From: Crocinitomicaceae bacterium
GTDB taxonomy: Bacteria; Bacteroidota; Bacteroidia; Flavobacteriales_D; Crocinitomicaceae
Reading direction: 5' to 3'
Assembly (NCBI GenBank): GCA_029251865.1
Contig: JAQXCN010000074.1
Location: 1 to 45,739 of the forward strand
DNA length: 45,739 bases
Of this stretch, positions 15,209 to 28,107 are shown one piece after another; within the stretch, counting starts at the first letter, position 1, and every line of letters starts with the position of its first letter. The translations under genes and the position numbers were made by a program. The notes beneath the pieces were generated by a model that searched no databases, was not told the DNA's origin, and saw only the letters and a list, made by a program, of their open reading frames with translations.

Positions 15209-16066
15209 AACATCAAGGCTTTCATTTCTGAACAAATCTTTTCCTTAAGCCCGTTGGAAATAGGGATAAGAGGTAAGCGCATGTGGTTATTACAAATACC
15301 TCGATATACTAAAGCCTCTTTAACTCCTCCAGGATTACCTTCAGTAAAAAGTAAGCGAATCATATCAAATAACTCAAAATGCTCCTTTTTTGCTGAATCC
15401 AATTCGTTATTAAGTGTGTGATTAACCATGCTACTAAATCGTTCAGGAAGCGCATTTGCGATAACAGAAATCACTCCCTCTACGCCCATGGAAATTAGCG
15501 GCATAGTTATCGCATCGTCACCGGATAAAACCGTAAAGTCATGAGGTTTGTTTTTAAGAATCTCCATAATTTGATCTAGATCTCCTGACGCCTCCTTCAT
15601 GGCAACTATATTTGGTAATTTCGCTAGTTCTAGTGTAGTCGCTGCGGAAACATTTGAACTTGTACGCCCGGGAACATTGTACAAGATGATTGGTAAATCA
15701 GTGCTCTCTGCAATTTTTTTGTAATGGGCAATAATCCCATCTTGTAATGGCTTATTATAATAAGGCGAAACGGATAGCAATCCATCCACCCCATCAGGTA
15801 GTAATTTGATTTTCGAACAAACATCTGCTGTGTGATTACCGCCTAAACCATAAACAATAGGTAGTCTATCTTGATTTACATCAATCACATGGTTTAACAC
15901 TTTCATCTTTTCATCTTGACTAAGAACTGGAGATTCACCTGTAGTACCTTGTACTACTAGAAAATCTGTTCCGCCTTTTATCTGAAGTTGAACGAGGCGT
16001 GTTAAGCCTTCAAAGTCAATGTTACCGTTTTCTTGAAATGGTGTAACCAAAGCAACACCAGTCCCT

Positions 16067-16089
<23 letters not shown>
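15205..16089 (-). CDS. dapA: 4-hydroxy-tetrahydrodipicolinate synthase
   Basis: This enzyme condenses pyruvate with aspartate semialdehyde, the first dedicated step to diaminopimelate and lysine. It is a 294-residue TIM barrel with the TTGESP motif at 49-54, Tyr137 and Arg142 in YNVPGRTSSN, and the Schiff-base Lys165 in AMKEASGD. The start could be Met1 or Met3 (MNHRFKGTGVALVTPF). It overlaps the upstream DUF6913-like gene by 23 nt and the downstream dipeptidase gene by 4 nt. Both dapA and the dipeptidase touch peptidoglycan precursor chemistry. Confidence 0.95.
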
Positions 16090-18566
<2,477 letters not shown>

Positions 18567-18576
18567 TTAAAGGTAG

Positions 18577-19464
18577 TTATTTCCTAGCTTTGAGCATGCG
18601 CCATTTGCCCTGCATGTCTTTTCTTTTTTCAACACTATTGAAACCCAATTCTATGAGTAATTTTCTTGTATTCTCTAGGTGTAAATAATGACACTCAAAA
18701 TAGATAGCTCCGCTTGTTGATAAAAAGGGTAAAACAGCCTTAGCAATAGCCCTATAAAATACCAATGGATCATCGTCCGGAACAAACAATGCTTCATTAG
18801 GCTCATGGTTGAGCACTACTAAATCCATATTGTCTTTTTCTGCTTGAGGTATGTAGGGTGGGTTGGATACGATGACATCAAACAATACTTTTTTGGTAAG
18901 GTCCTTGAGGGTGTTTTTAAATTGATTCGTATTTAATACATCTGATTCTTTAAATTGAACGGGGAGTTTGAGCGATATGGCGTTCTCCTCAGCTAATGAA
19001 ATTGCATTTCTTGAGTTTTCAATACCTGAGACTTGTGCATCAGGAAACAACTGGCTTAAAGCTAGTGTGATACAACCACTCCCGCTGCATACATCAAGTA
19101 TATTTGATGGTTCAAAAGCCTGGTCGTTTACAACCCAATCCACAAGCTCTTCAGTTTCTGGTCTTGGTATCAAACCTCGCGCATCTGATTTCAGTTCCAG
19201 ACCATAAAACTCAACTTCGCCGATTATGTGCTGAAAGGGCTCTTTGTTATGTAATCGCTGAACGATGTTATTTATTACATTGGTCTCAGCAGCACTGAAT
19301 TGATGGCTTCCCATTGAAATTTGTTCAATAGGAGAAATACTTAAAAAGTGTATAAGGATTTGTCGCCAAATCTGTTGAATCTCAGTTATGGAAAAGTCTT
19401 TTTCCAAGGCACGCTTGAAAATATCCTTTTGAACTTTAAAATCTACAAAAAACTCAGAAGTCAT
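18577..19464 (-). CDS. prmC: Peptide chain release factor N5-glutamine methyltransferase
   Basis: This enzyme methylates the Gln of the GGQ motif in release factors with S-adenosylmethionine. It has 295 residues with an N-terminal helical domain, the GLIPRPETEELVDWV linker, the SAM-binding loop ILDVCSGSGCITLAL and the catalytic VSNPPYIP. The SAM loop has CSG where most members have GTG, a small difference that should not prevent binding. Its start overlaps the NTF2-like gene end by 4 nt. Confidence 0.93.
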   Translation of the reverse strand: MTSEFFVDFKVQKDIFKRALEKDFSITEIQQIWRQILIHFLSISPIEQISMGSHQFSAAETNVINNIVQRLHNKEPFQHIIGEVEFYGLELKSDARGLIPRPETEELVDWVVNDQAFEPSNILDVCSGSGCITLALSQLFPDAQVSGIENSRNAISLAEENAISLKLPVQFKESDVLNTNQFKNTLKDLTKKVLFDVIVSNPPYIPQAEKDNMDLVVLNHEPNEALFVPDDDPLVFYRAIAKAVLPFLSTSGAIYFECHYLHLENTRKLLIELGFNSVEKRKDMQGKWRMLKARK

Positions 19465-19913
19465 CTCTTTTTTCTCAACGATATAAATTCTTGTATTTTT
19501 TCATTTTCAATAAGAACATGAAGGTTGTAATAGGCGATTTTCCAAACCCCATTTTGAAGGACGCAAATACCTGTGGCGCGACAAGATTCCATCCATGTAT
19601 CGAGGTCTTCATCGAACCAAGCAGTTTTTCCGTCTTCTGAAAAGTTCCATTTTCTATTTGAAGGCTTGAAATCCCATGCTGCTCCCTTATCAAAGTAGGG
19701 CTTGCAAAACTTCTTGAATTCTATTTTATCCCAACGTTCGTTTGGCGCAGTGCCAAGAAAAACGAAATCCGAAGAGGTAACCGAAAAATAGGAATCAAAA
19801 GATGCATTTGCTGCACTTTTATGCCATTGATTGACTAACTGATTAGGAACTTTAACTTGCGAAAAAATAAGAATAGAAAAGCTATAAAAAAGAAGCCCTA
19901 ACACCAAACGCAT
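19461..19913 (-). CDS. Exported NTF2/SnoaL-like protein
   Basis: This 150-residue protein has a signal peptide (MRLVLGLLFYSFSILIFSQ) and a mature part like a small NTF2-fold domain. Supporting features are an N-terminal helix (LVNQWHKSAANASFDSYFSV), GTAPNERWDKIEFKKFCKPYF, the strand GKTAWFDEDLDTWM and a final GVWKIAYYNLHVLI. Such domains are found in enzymes and in binding proteins, so the role cannot be assigned. It lies two bases downstream of the S8 peptidase gene and overlaps prmC by 4 nt. Confidence 0.72.
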   Translation of the reverse strand: MRLVLGLLFYSFSILIFSQVKVPNQLVNQWHKSAANASFDSYFSVTSSDFVFLGTAPNERWDKIEFKKFCKPYFDKGAAWDFKPSNRKWNFSEDGKTAWFDEDLDTWMESCRATGICVLQNGVWKIAYYNLHVLIENEKIQEFISLRKKR

Positions 19914-19915
19914 AT

Positions 19916-21301
19916 CTATTTCTTTTTAGAACGTTTTTTACAAACTTTTGCCGCTTTGTAAATATTAATTACACCTCCTGTAACTGACTTTTCTGCAAAA
20001 CCTTCAACCTTAGGATACTTAGTAGAAGTTTCATACATGATTTCTTTAATTTCTTTCATCGTCAATTTAGGGAAGTAGGATTTCAGCATTGCCGCTGCCC
20101 CCGCAACCATTGGTGCTGCCATTGAAGTGCCTTGAAGATTCATGTATTCGCTCTGTGGTACAGCATTGAAGATTTCAAATCCTGGTGCAAAAACATCAAC
20201 TCCTTTTGCTCCATAATTCGAAAACGAAGCTACCAATTCTGAACCTTTATTCTTTGTAGATGCACCTATCGTTACGAAATGATCTAATTGCTCCGTTTGA
20301 AAGCTGTACATGGATGTTGGGTAATTAGGCTCAACATCAATATCCTTAGCATCGTTTCCGGCTGCATGGATCAATAAAACGCCTTTTGAATCTGCATACT
20401 TAAATGCCTCGTAAACTTCTTTTTGGTGTGGCGAATATGCTTTCCCAAATGACATATTGATTACCTCCGCCCCGTTATCTACAGCATATCTTACGGCTAG
20501 CGCAATGTCTTTGTCAAACTCATCTCCATTAGGAACCGCTCTTAATACCATTATTTTTACATTTTCAGCTACACCATCACCACCTAGGGTATTGCCTCGA
20601 ATAGCACCGATAATACCAGAGACGTGCGTACCGTGAAGCGCATCGGGACCTTCAACATCTGCATTACCATAGTTTATATCTGAAAAATCGTTTGGATCAT
20701 CACCTATCAAACTACGATCATCAAAATCTACGTTCAAATTATAGTCCATTTGAGACTTGATGTAATTTTGTGCATCCTCGGGGAGTTTATCCAACATACC
20801 CATGTACTGCTCGAATTGAGCTCTGCCGCTGGCCACCTCTTCTTTTACTTTAAGATACAATTCATACTCTGCATCTTTTTCAATACTATTTGGATCAATT
20901 CCATCATACTTTGGAGCTAAAGTGGCTAAGATTCTTGTTTTTTCAAGTCTAGCCTCATTGACGTGTTCACCTGCTGCATTACCTAAAAAATTCCAACCAT
21001 GAATATCATCGATGTAACCGTTATTATCATCATCGATACCATTACCAGCAATTTCTCCTGAATTAACCCAGATTTTACCATCTAAGTCTTTATGTTCAAT
21101 ATCCACTCCCGAATCAATCACTCCTACAATTACAGTCTTTGATTCCTTTTTCTTCAAATACTTGTAGGCCTTTTCCGTAAACATACCTTGACCTTCTTGA
21201 TTGTACCAATTAAGGGTGCCTTCTACTGGTTGAGCTATTGCTTTAGCGCTAATAGCAATCGCAAAAATTGCTATACCTTGTTTTAAATTTGTCATACTCA
21301 T
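19916..21301 (-). CDS. S8 family serine peptidase (subtilase), exported
   Basis: This 461-residue subtilase has a signal peptide (cleavage near AKAIAQ) and the full catalytic set: Asp63 in IDSGVD, His223 in ALHGTHVSG, oxyanion Asn316 in AAGN and Ser393 in GTSMAAP. A helical insertion of about 110 residues (about 105-215) lies between the Asp and His blocks, as in a group of Bacteroidota S8 peptidases. It ends soon after the catalytic domain in a basic KKRSKKK and has no type IX secretion tail, so it may stay periplasmic. The start may be Met1 or Met3. It is divergent from another S8 gene 95 bp away. Confidence 0.92.
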   Translation of the reverse strand: MSMTNLKQGIAIFAIAISAKAIAQPVEGTLNWYNQEGQGMFTEKAYKYLKKKESKTVIVGVIDSGVDIEHKDLDGKIWVNSGEIAGNGIDDDNNGYIDDIHGWNFLGNAAGEHVNEARLEKTRILATLAPKYDGIDPNSIEKDAEYELYLKVKEEVASGRAQFEQYMGMLDKLPEDAQNYIKSQMDYNLNVDFDDRSLIGDDPNDFSDINYGNADVEGPDALHGTHVSGIIGAIRGNTLGGDGVAENVKIMVLRAVPNGDEFDKDIALAVRYAVDNGAEVINMSFGKAYSPHQKEVYEAFKYADSKGVLLIHAAGNDAKDIDVEPNYPTSMYSFQTEQLDHFVTIGASTKNKGSELVASFSNYGAKGVDVFAPGFEIFNAVPQSEYMNLQGTSMAAPMVAGAAAMLKSYFPKLTMKEIKEIMYETSTKYPKVEGFAEKSVTGGVINIYKAAKVCKKRSKKK

Positions 21302-21396
21302 TTTATTGTATTGATATTTTATATTTTTTTGATTAAGATTCTATATTTTCAATTAGCGAAAATAATCCATAAATTAGATTAAACAAGAATTATACC

Positions 21397-24228
21397 ATGA
21401 AATATCTATCGCTTTTTATCATTTTAATTATGATGAATCAGGCAATTGGACAAAGCGACTATTTCACTTTTGGACAATTTATTAAACAAAAAGAGAGCAA
21501 GATTAAAATGCCTTTTGCCCTTAAAAACTCTAGCAAAAACAAGTCTTACTTAACTGCACATGGCATTCGATTGAAGCATGAAACAAAAAATTACATTTAT
21601 TGTAATGCCGATGCTGACTTTATGTATAATGCTTCTGAAAACGGGTTGATCGAGCAAGTTTATTTTCAGATATCACAACCTAAATCCCTTTCAGACAGTG
21701 CTGTAATTCATCACAAAGCTAATCTTGTTCATTCTGGAATCGGAGGATTAGACACGAGCTATACAGGGAAAGATGTAATTATTGGTGTTGTTGATCAAGG
21801 TATTGATTTTAATCATCCTGATTTCAAAAACGAAGATGGTAGCACACGAGTTTTACGTTATTGGGATCATACTATAAACAATGAAAGTCATCCAAATTTT
21901 TATGATTATTATGAGAGAGGTGTTCTTTGGGATAGTACATCAATTAATAATGGTAGTTGCACAAGTTTAGAGGTGAGTTCAGCACATGGATCGACAGTAG
22001 CCGGCATGGCTGCTAGTAACGGAATGGCAAATGGAACAAACAAAGGTTTTGCGCCCCAAGCTGATTTGGTTATTGTTGAAACTGATTTCAACCAAACTAC
22101 CAATAATTGGAAGCTTACTATTGCAGATGCCTGTGACTACATATTTAAAGTGGCTGATTCCCTAGGAAAACCAGCTGTAATTAACCTTTCTCTTGGTGAT
22201 TATTATGGTTCGCACGACGCTACCGATCCTGCTGCTGAGTTAATGGAAACATTACTAGATGAAAAAGGGGGGCGGATTATCGTTTGTGCTGCTGGAAATT
22301 CTGGTAGTCAAGGCCCATATCATGTTGGTGCAGAAGTCACCTCTGACACTTCATTTGTTTGGAGTATACCCAACCCCAACCCCACTATCGTAAACAACAC
22401 CTCCGATGTCGTTATTTATGACTTTGTCGTCGACACATCTCAAGCAAATTTTAATTTCAGTATTTCAGCTCACGACATCAATAATAATTATTCGAAGAGG
22501 GGAGCTACGTCTTTTGGTACATTCGACTCAGGCTTTGTATCTGGAACACCCATTTTTGAAAACATAAATAATGCCAATGGTGATTTAATTGCCGTGGCAT
22601 TTATATATCGTGAAATCCAGGCGGGAAATATTGTTGGCCAGATTGCAGTGACGGGTAATGGCTTTTCTGCAATAGACTCCTTGAATTATGCTTTTGGTTT
22701 TCAGACCTATGGAGAAGGACATTTTGATCTTTGGGGCGGATCCTTTTCTGGGAGAAGTGACTTTATTTCAGAAACGCCAAACATCTCTTTATTTCCTGAA
22801 ATCATCCATTACAATATGCCCGATACATTACAAACTATAGTTGACTCCTGGAATTGTTCGGAAAAGGTAATTTCCGTTGGGAATTTAAGGAATAGAATGA
22901 GTCATGTTGATTTTAATGGGAATACATATACTGCATCTACAGGTATTGCCGTTGGAGAGTTATTCTCGGGTAGCAGCAAAGGCCCTTCAAGGACAGGAGT
23001 TCAAAAACCAGACATTACCGCCTCAGGTGATATTTCATTAGGATCAGGACCTTTTTCTTGGCTGAACAACCCTGCATTGGCGGGATCTATTGATCAAGGC
23101 GGATTCCATGTGAGAAACGGAGGGACTTCAATGGCCTCTCCTCAGGTGGCGGGAATTGCAGCCTTATACCTTCAGAAGTGTCCAAATGCTAGCTACTCAG
23201 ATTTTAAAAATGACTTGATACAAAATGCAGACATCGACCAGTATACAGGAAATACACCAAATTACGCTTATGGCTATGGTAAAGCGAACGCGCTTCAAAC
23301 GCTGTTGGCTAAAAATGAAAACGTTTTAATAACCGCTCCTGATGGTATTTGTCCCGGCGAAGTTGCTACAATTAGTTATACGTCGGAAGTGACACCTTCT
23401 GCAATTTCATGGTCTAATGGCTCGACTAACTCAGTAATTGTAACTACTTCACCCGGCAATTATCAAGTTACTTTAGAAGGAGCATTAGGTTGTAAGTACC
23501 GATCTGATGTACATACAGTTTTTAGTTTCACAAATCCCATTGTAGATGCAGGTAATGACTATCTGCTTTGTCCAAATTCATTATTTACCCTCTCAGCAAC
23601 TGGCACTGCGGAAAACTACATATGGAATAATAATATTACTCAAGGCGAAGTTTTTACAGTTTCTGCCGGCGAATATATTGTAGAGGGAATAAACAATTCT
23701 GGTTGTTCAGCTATGGACACACTCTATATTGAATTGCTATCAACACCACCCGTGTCATACAATGAGCTCATAACTGAAATGGGCGTTAATCAAAACGCCT
23801 TTAATGTCAGCGTTGGAAGTCCTGAAAACGGAGTTTACTCAGGACCAGGGATTATTGGAACAAGCTTCCACCCTGCTCTAGCTGGTGTAGGATTGCATGT
23901 CGTTACCTACACCATCATAGATGGAAATGGTTGTGCTGTGTCTGACTCATCCATCATAAACGTTTACGACGACCTCGCGACACCTAATCTGTCCAACTTA
24001 AGTTTTTCTATGAGCCCAAATCCTGCACTCGACGAGGTTATTATTAACACGAATCTACCTTCCGTTTTTGAAGTTCAAGACATTAAAGGAAGAGTTGTTT
24101 TAGCAGAAAAAGTAAATGAATCAACAAAATTGAATCTAAATAAACTGGCACCTGGTGTCTATTTTGTAAGGGGGAGAACTTTAGATTCCAACAAATGGAA
24201 TTCAAAACGGCTCAATAAAATCAGATAA
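21397..24228 (+). CDS. Secreted S8 subtilase with type IX secretion C-terminal domain
   Basis: This 943-residue protein has a signal peptide (MKYLSLFIILIMMNQAIGQ). Catalytic residues are Asp133 (GVVDQGID), His197 (SAHGSTVAG), Asn301 (AAGNSG) and Ser578 (GGTSMASPQ). About 275 residues separate Asn301 and Ser578, so a large accessory beta domain is inserted in the protease. After the catalytic part there are immunoglobulin or PKD-like segments with paired cysteines (about 645-850). The last 80 residues (MSPNPALDEVIIN ... LAPGVYFVRG ...) are a type A T9SS sorting domain. It is therefore predicted to be exported across the outer membrane and to be either cell-surface attached or released. Confidence 0.93.
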   Translation: MKYLSLFIILIMMNQAIGQSDYFTFGQFIKQKESKIKMPFALKNSSKNKSYLTAHGIRLKHETKNYIYCNADADFMYNASENGLIEQVYFQISQPKSLSDSAVIHHKANLVHSGIGGLDTSYTGKDVIIGVVDQGIDFNHPDFKNEDGSTRVLRYWDHTINNESHPNFYDYYERGVLWDSTSINNGSCTSLEVSSAHGSTVAGMAASNGMANGTNKGFAPQADLVIVETDFNQTTNNWKLTIADACDYIFKVADSLGKPAVINLSLGDYYGSHDATDPAAELMETLLDEKGGRIIVCAAGNSGSQGPYHVGAEVTSDTSFVWSIPNPNPTIVNNTSDVVIYDFVVDTSQANFNFSISAHDINNNYSKRGATSFGTFDSGFVSGTPIFENINNANGDLIAVAFIYREIQAGNIVGQIAVTGNGFSAIDSLNYAFGFQTYGEGHFDLWGGSFSGRSDFISETPNISLFPEIIHYNMPDTLQTIVDSWNCSEKVISVGNLRNRMSHVDFNGNTYTASTGIAVGELFSGSSKGPSRTGVQKPDITASGDISLGSGPFSWLNNPALAGSIDQGGFHVRNGGTSMASPQVAGIAALYLQKCPNASYSDFKNDLIQNADIDQYTGNTPNYAYGYGKANALQTLLAKNENVLITAPDGICPGEVATISYTSEVTPSAISWSNGSTNSVIVTTSPGNYQVTLEGALGCKYRSDVHTVFSFTNPIVDAGNDYLLCPNSLFTLSATGTAENYIWNNNITQGEVFTVSAGEYIVEGINNSGCSAMDTLYIELLSTPPVSYNELITEMGVNQNAFNVSVGSPENGVYSGPGIIGTSFHPALAGVGLHVVTYTIIDGNGCAVSDSSIINVYDDLATPNLSNLSFSMSPNPALDEVIINTNLPSVFEVQDIKGRVVLAEKVNESTKLNLNKLAPGVYFVRGRTLDSNKWNSKRLNKIR

Positions 24229-24266
24229 AAAGAACTAGGCCGGTAAGGTTTTTATATTTTTAGGGA

Positions 24267-24719
24267 ATGACATTTAAGAAAATTATCAACCATTTTTCTG
24301 ATATAAGTGCAGCTCACTTCCACGATATCGTTGCATTACGAATCAAAATATTCGTGATTGAACAAAATTGTCCTTACCAAGAATTAGATGGAAAAGACAA
24401 GGATGCGATTCATCTCTATTATATGGACAGTGAAGATACCGTTGTTGCAGCTACAAGAATCCTACCAGCACAAATTTCTTATAAAGAGGTGTCTATTGGG
24501 AGAGTTGTAGTTGCTGAAGAATTACGTGGCACTGGACTCGGTCATGAATTAATGAAACAGTCGATGTTATGTGTCAAAGCGCAATTTGGAAATGTAGATG
24601 TGCGTTTATCTGCTCAAAAACACCTTGAACATTATTATGAAAAACATGGTTTTAAATCTACAGGAAAAGAATACCTGGAAGATGGAATTCCACATGTTGA
24701 AATGCTTTATCAATCTTAA
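24267..24719 (+). CDS. GNAT family N-acetyltransferase, ElaA-like
   Basis: This 150-residue protein has the acetyl-CoA loop RGTGLGHELM and the start typical of ElaA relatives (LRIKIFVIEQNCPYQELDGKD), with conserved AATRILP and IGRVVV. It should acetylate a small amine or protein N-terminus. The substrate is unknown. The ATG lies 38 bp after the subtilase gene, and the M13 peptidase gene follows 8 bp after its stop. Confidence 0.88.
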   Translation: MTFKKIINHFSDISAAHFHDIVALRIKIFVIEQNCPYQELDGKDKDAIHLYYMDSEDTVVAATRILPAQISYKEVSIGRVVVAEELRGTGLGHELMKQSMLCVKAQFGNVDVRLSAQKHLEHYYEKHGFKSTGKEYLEDGIPHVEMLYQS

Positions 24720-24727
24720 ACCATACT

Positions 24728-26734
24728 ATGAAACGAAACTTTAAAACAACGCTACTTTTCTATTGCCTATTCTGTTTTTCATGGGCTCAAAAATCAACTA
24801 TCGATGTGTCTTACATGGATCAAAACGAAATCGCTACTGATGATTTTTTCATGTTCGCCAACGGAACCTGGGTATCGAATAATGAAATACCACCATCAGA
24901 ATCACGTTGGGGAAGTTTCAATGAACTTGATAAAGCCAATAAAATCAAACTGAAAGCCATTCTTACCGGTTTTGAGCAAATGAATGCTGAAAAAGGTAGT
25001 GATGCGCAACTTCTTGGTGATTTTTACAGCTCTTACATTAACATGCGACAACGAAATGCTAAAGGTTTTACAGAGGTTGGACCATATTTCGAAAGAATAA
25101 AAGCAGTTGAAAACTATGAAGAACTTACGGTTTTAATGGCCGAATTTAAATCGCTTGGTCTTGGCGCATTGTTTGGCTTTGGGGTCGGTCAAGACTTAAA
25201 AAATGTTGAATCTAATATTTATTATTTAAGTCAAGGTGGTATAGGTTTACCAAATAAAGAATATTATACAGAAGAAAATAAAAAAGAAATAAGGAGTAAA
25301 TACGAGGTGTTTATTAGCGACATGTTCTCTTATTTTACGGGGCTTCATGGAGCTGCAATTGCACAAGATCTTATTAAGCTTGAGACAGCACTTGCTGAAA
25401 AGATGTTTGCACCTGCAGAGCTTCGCATTCCGGAAAATACATACAATAAGATGAGCTATGAAGAAGTCATAGAAATGATGACTCCTTTCGATTTTGATTT
25501 ATACGTGAATACACTTCAAGTATCAAAGCCTGATTCTTTAGTAGTTAGTACGCCTAACTTCTTTAAAAACATGAATAATCTATTTAAAGACTTTAAACTT
25601 GACACTTGGAAGAACTATTTGTATTGGAACCTAATGAGAGATGCAGCGCCTTATTTGAGTCAGGATCTTGTGGATCTTAATTTTGGTTTCTACGGAAAGG
25701 TATTAAGTGGAAAGAAGGAGCTTAAAGGAATTCAAGATAGAGCAATAGAAGAAATAACAAATTCCGTTATTGCAGATGTTTTAGGTAAAGCTTTTGTTAA
25801 GGAACATTTCAGTCCCGTAGCAAAAGCAAAGGTCGACACCATGGTTGACAATCTTCTAAGTGTCTTTAGAACTAGAATAAATCAATTAGATTGGATGTCT
25901 GCTATCACCAAAAAAGAAGCATTGATAAAGCTCAATGCTATTGGAAGAAAACTTGGTTATCCCGACAATTGGGAAGACTACTCCTCACTAAACATTTCAA
26001 AAGAATCTTATTTCAATAATATCTTGACGCTTAATCAGTTTGCTGTTGCTGATAATTTTGCAGACATAAATAAACCCGTTGATAAGGATGAATGGGGAAT
26101 GCCCGCACATATGGTGAACGCCTATTACCATCCATTGTTAAATGAAATTGCATTTCCAGCGGGAATAATGCAACCTCCATTTTTTGATGAGCATGCGGAG
26201 GATGCTGTTAATTACGGTCGCATAGGTATGGTAATTGGACACGAATTCACACACGGATTTGACGATATGGGTTCAAAATTTGCTGCCGATGGAACTTTTA
26301 GAAATTGGTGGACAGAGGAGGATCGTGAATTATTTGAGGAAAAAACAGAAACGCTTGGCGCTACATATTCCCAATTCTGCCCCATAACGGACAATTGTGT
26401 TAATCCTGACCTCACAATGGGCGAAAATATTGCGGATTTGGGTGGATTAACAATGGCATATCATGCCTACACCATAACGAATGAATTTAAAGCCAAAGGA
26501 ATTCGCGAAGGGTTTTCACCGGCTCAGCGCTTCTTTATTTCTTATGCACAGCTTTGGAAAATTAAGTATACCGAAGAAGAAATGAAAAATAGGATTGCAA
26601 ATGACCCGCATTCTCCTGGAATGTATCGTGTAAATGGTCCACTAATGAATTGCCCAGAGTTCTTTGAAGCCTTCCAAGTAAAAGAATCACATCGTATGCG
26701 AAATAAAGAAGGTTCGGTATCAAAAATATGGTAG
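24728..26734 (+). CDS. M13 family metallopeptidase (neprilysin/PepO type)
   Basis: This 668-residue zinc endopeptidase has a signal peptide (cleavage near FSWAQ) and both zinc motifs: HEFTH at 505-509 and ENIAD from Glu566. The substrate-binding motif NAYYHPLLNEIAFPAG and the C-terminal VNGPLMNCPEFFEAF are conserved. It acts on peptides outside the cytoplasm, probably in the periplasm or as a lipid-free exported protein. The lipobox test is negative. It ends 8 bp before the convergent hisS stop. Confidence 0.95.
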   Translation: MKRNFKTTLLFYCLFCFSWAQKSTIDVSYMDQNEIATDDFFMFANGTWVSNNEIPPSESRWGSFNELDKANKIKLKAILTGFEQMNAEKGSDAQLLGDFYSSYINMRQRNAKGFTEVGPYFERIKAVENYEELTVLMAEFKSLGLGALFGFGVGQDLKNVESNIYYLSQGGIGLPNKEYYTEENKKEIRSKYEVFISDMFSYFTGLHGAAIAQDLIKLETALAEKMFAPAELRIPENTYNKMSYEEVIEMMTPFDFDLYVNTLQVSKPDSLVVSTPNFFKNMNNLFKDFKLDTWKNYLYWNLMRDAAPYLSQDLVDLNFGFYGKVLSGKKELKGIQDRAIEEITNSVIADVLGKAFVKEHFSPVAKAKVDTMVDNLLSVFRTRINQLDWMSAITKKEALIKLNAIGRKLGYPDNWEDYSSLNISKESYFNNILTLNQFAVADNFADINKPVDKDEWGMPAHMVNAYYHPLLNEIAFPAGIMQPPFFDEHAEDAVNYGRIGMVIGHEFTHGFDDMGSKFAADGTFRNWWTEEDRELFEEKTETLGATYSQFCPITDNCVNPDLTMGENIADLGGLTMAYHAYTITNEFKAKGIREGFSPAQRFFISYAQLWKIKYTEEEMKNRIANDPHSPGMYRVNGPLMNCPEFFEAFQVKESHRMRNKEGSVSKIW

Positions 26735-26742
26735 AAAAAATA

Positions 26743-28107
26743 CTAAAGAGAAGCTAAAAACTTAGAACGCAGGACTCTTTCTTGGGTTCCCTTTTTCATG
26801 TTTTTGACTGTGATTTCATTTGAATTTCGTTCATCCTCACCAATCATAATTACAAATCGAGCATTTCTTGCGTCAGCATATTTAAATTGCTTTTGAATCT
26901 TAACATTAGTGGGGTATAATTCACAATCATAGCCTTTGGATCGTATCTCACTTGCTAAATCCAAACTGGCTAAAGTATCGTCTCCTCCAAAGTTTAAGAT
27001 CAAATAAGAGATACTACTTTCTGTTGAATCTGGAAATAAACGTAAATCATTAAGGACATCATAAATTCGGTCTGCACCAAATGAAATGCCTATACCCGAT
27101 ACATCCTTGAGTCCAAATTGCGCTGTTAAATCATCATAACGACCACCACCACAAATGCTTCCCATTTTCACATTATCTGCGGTTACTTCAAAAATTGCCC
27201 CAGTATAGTAGTTCAGACCTCTAGCCAAGGTTATATCAAATTCCAAACGACCACGATTAAGACCCAAACGCGTCACTTGTGCAATTACCGTTTTTAGTTC
27301 TTCAATCCCAGTCATTCCAATATAAGAGTCCTTTAGAAAATCTGACATCAAAACAATCTTCTCATCATTAGAACCTTTAAATGAAAAAAGCGGTTCAAGA
27401 AGTCCAATAGCCTTCTCGGGTACATTTTTGTCTCTCATCTCTTTTAATACACCTTCTGAGCCTATTTTATCTAACTTATCAATAGCTGTAACGATCGTGA
27501 CTAAAAAAGAGGCAGCACCGCTCTTTTCTGCTATTCCGGAAAGGATTTTTCTATTGTTTATTTTTATTGCAAAGCTAGGCAGTTTTAAACCTGACAGTAC
27601 TTCATCAAAAATTTGAATACATTCTAATTCATATAATAAAGAATCGCTTCCTACCACATCAATATCACACTGAGTAAACTCCTGATATCTTCCGTGCTGT
27701 GGGCGATCTGACCTCCATACAGGCTGAATCTGATAGCGTTTAAATGGAAACGAGATTTCATTCTGATGCTGCACAACAAAACGCGCAAATGGCACTGTAA
27801 GGTCATAGCGCAAGGCTTTTTCGGATATGGAGTTTGAGAATTTCAATAGATCATTACTTTCCAAAGCAGAAACATCTGCTTTTTTAACTTTCTCCCCAGA
27901 GTTTAAAATTCTAAAGATTAAACGATCTCCCTCTTCCCCGTACTTCCCCATCAAAGTAGACGTAAGTTCAAAACTCGGAGTTTCAATGGCTTGATAACCG
28001 TACTTTTTAAATACGGAACGCATGACTTCAAAAATATAATTTCTCTTCTGTACGTCTTCCGGAAGGAAATCCCGAGTGCCTTTTGATATTCTTGGTTTAT
28101 TAGACAT
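26743..28107 (-). CDS. hisS: Histidine--tRNA ligase
   Basis: This is a class II aminoacyl-tRNA synthetase of 454 residues. Features are PRISKGTRDFLPEDV at the start, motif 2 (YQIQPVWRSDRPQHGRYQEF), the histidine-specific RGLNYYTGAIFE, and GGRYDDL followed by motif 3 (GIGISFGADRI). A C-terminal anticodon-binding domain follows. Its ATG overlaps the ppx stop by one base (TAATG), so the two are probably coupled. Confidence 0.97.
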   Translation of the reverse strand: MSNKPRISKGTRDFLPEDVQKRNYIFEVMRSVFKKYGYQAIETPSFELTSTLMGKYGEEGDRLIFRILNSGEKVKKADVSALESNDLLKFSNSISEKALRYDLTVPFARFVVQHQNEISFPFKRYQIQPVWRSDRPQHGRYQEFTQCDIDVVGSDSLLYELECIQIFDEVLSGLKLPSFAIKINNRKILSGIAEKSGAASFLVTIVTAIDKLDKIGSEGVLKEMRDKNVPEKAIGLLEPLFSFKGSNDEKIVLMSDFLKDSYIGMTGIEELKTVIAQVTRLGLNRGRLEFDITLARGLNYYTGAIFEVTADNVKMGSICGGGRYDDLTAQFGLKDVSGIGISFGADRIYDVLNDLRLFPDSTESSISYLILNFGGDDTLASLDLASEIRSKGYDCELYPTNVKIQKQFKYADARNARFVIMIGEDERNSNEITVKNMKKGTQERVLRSKFLASL

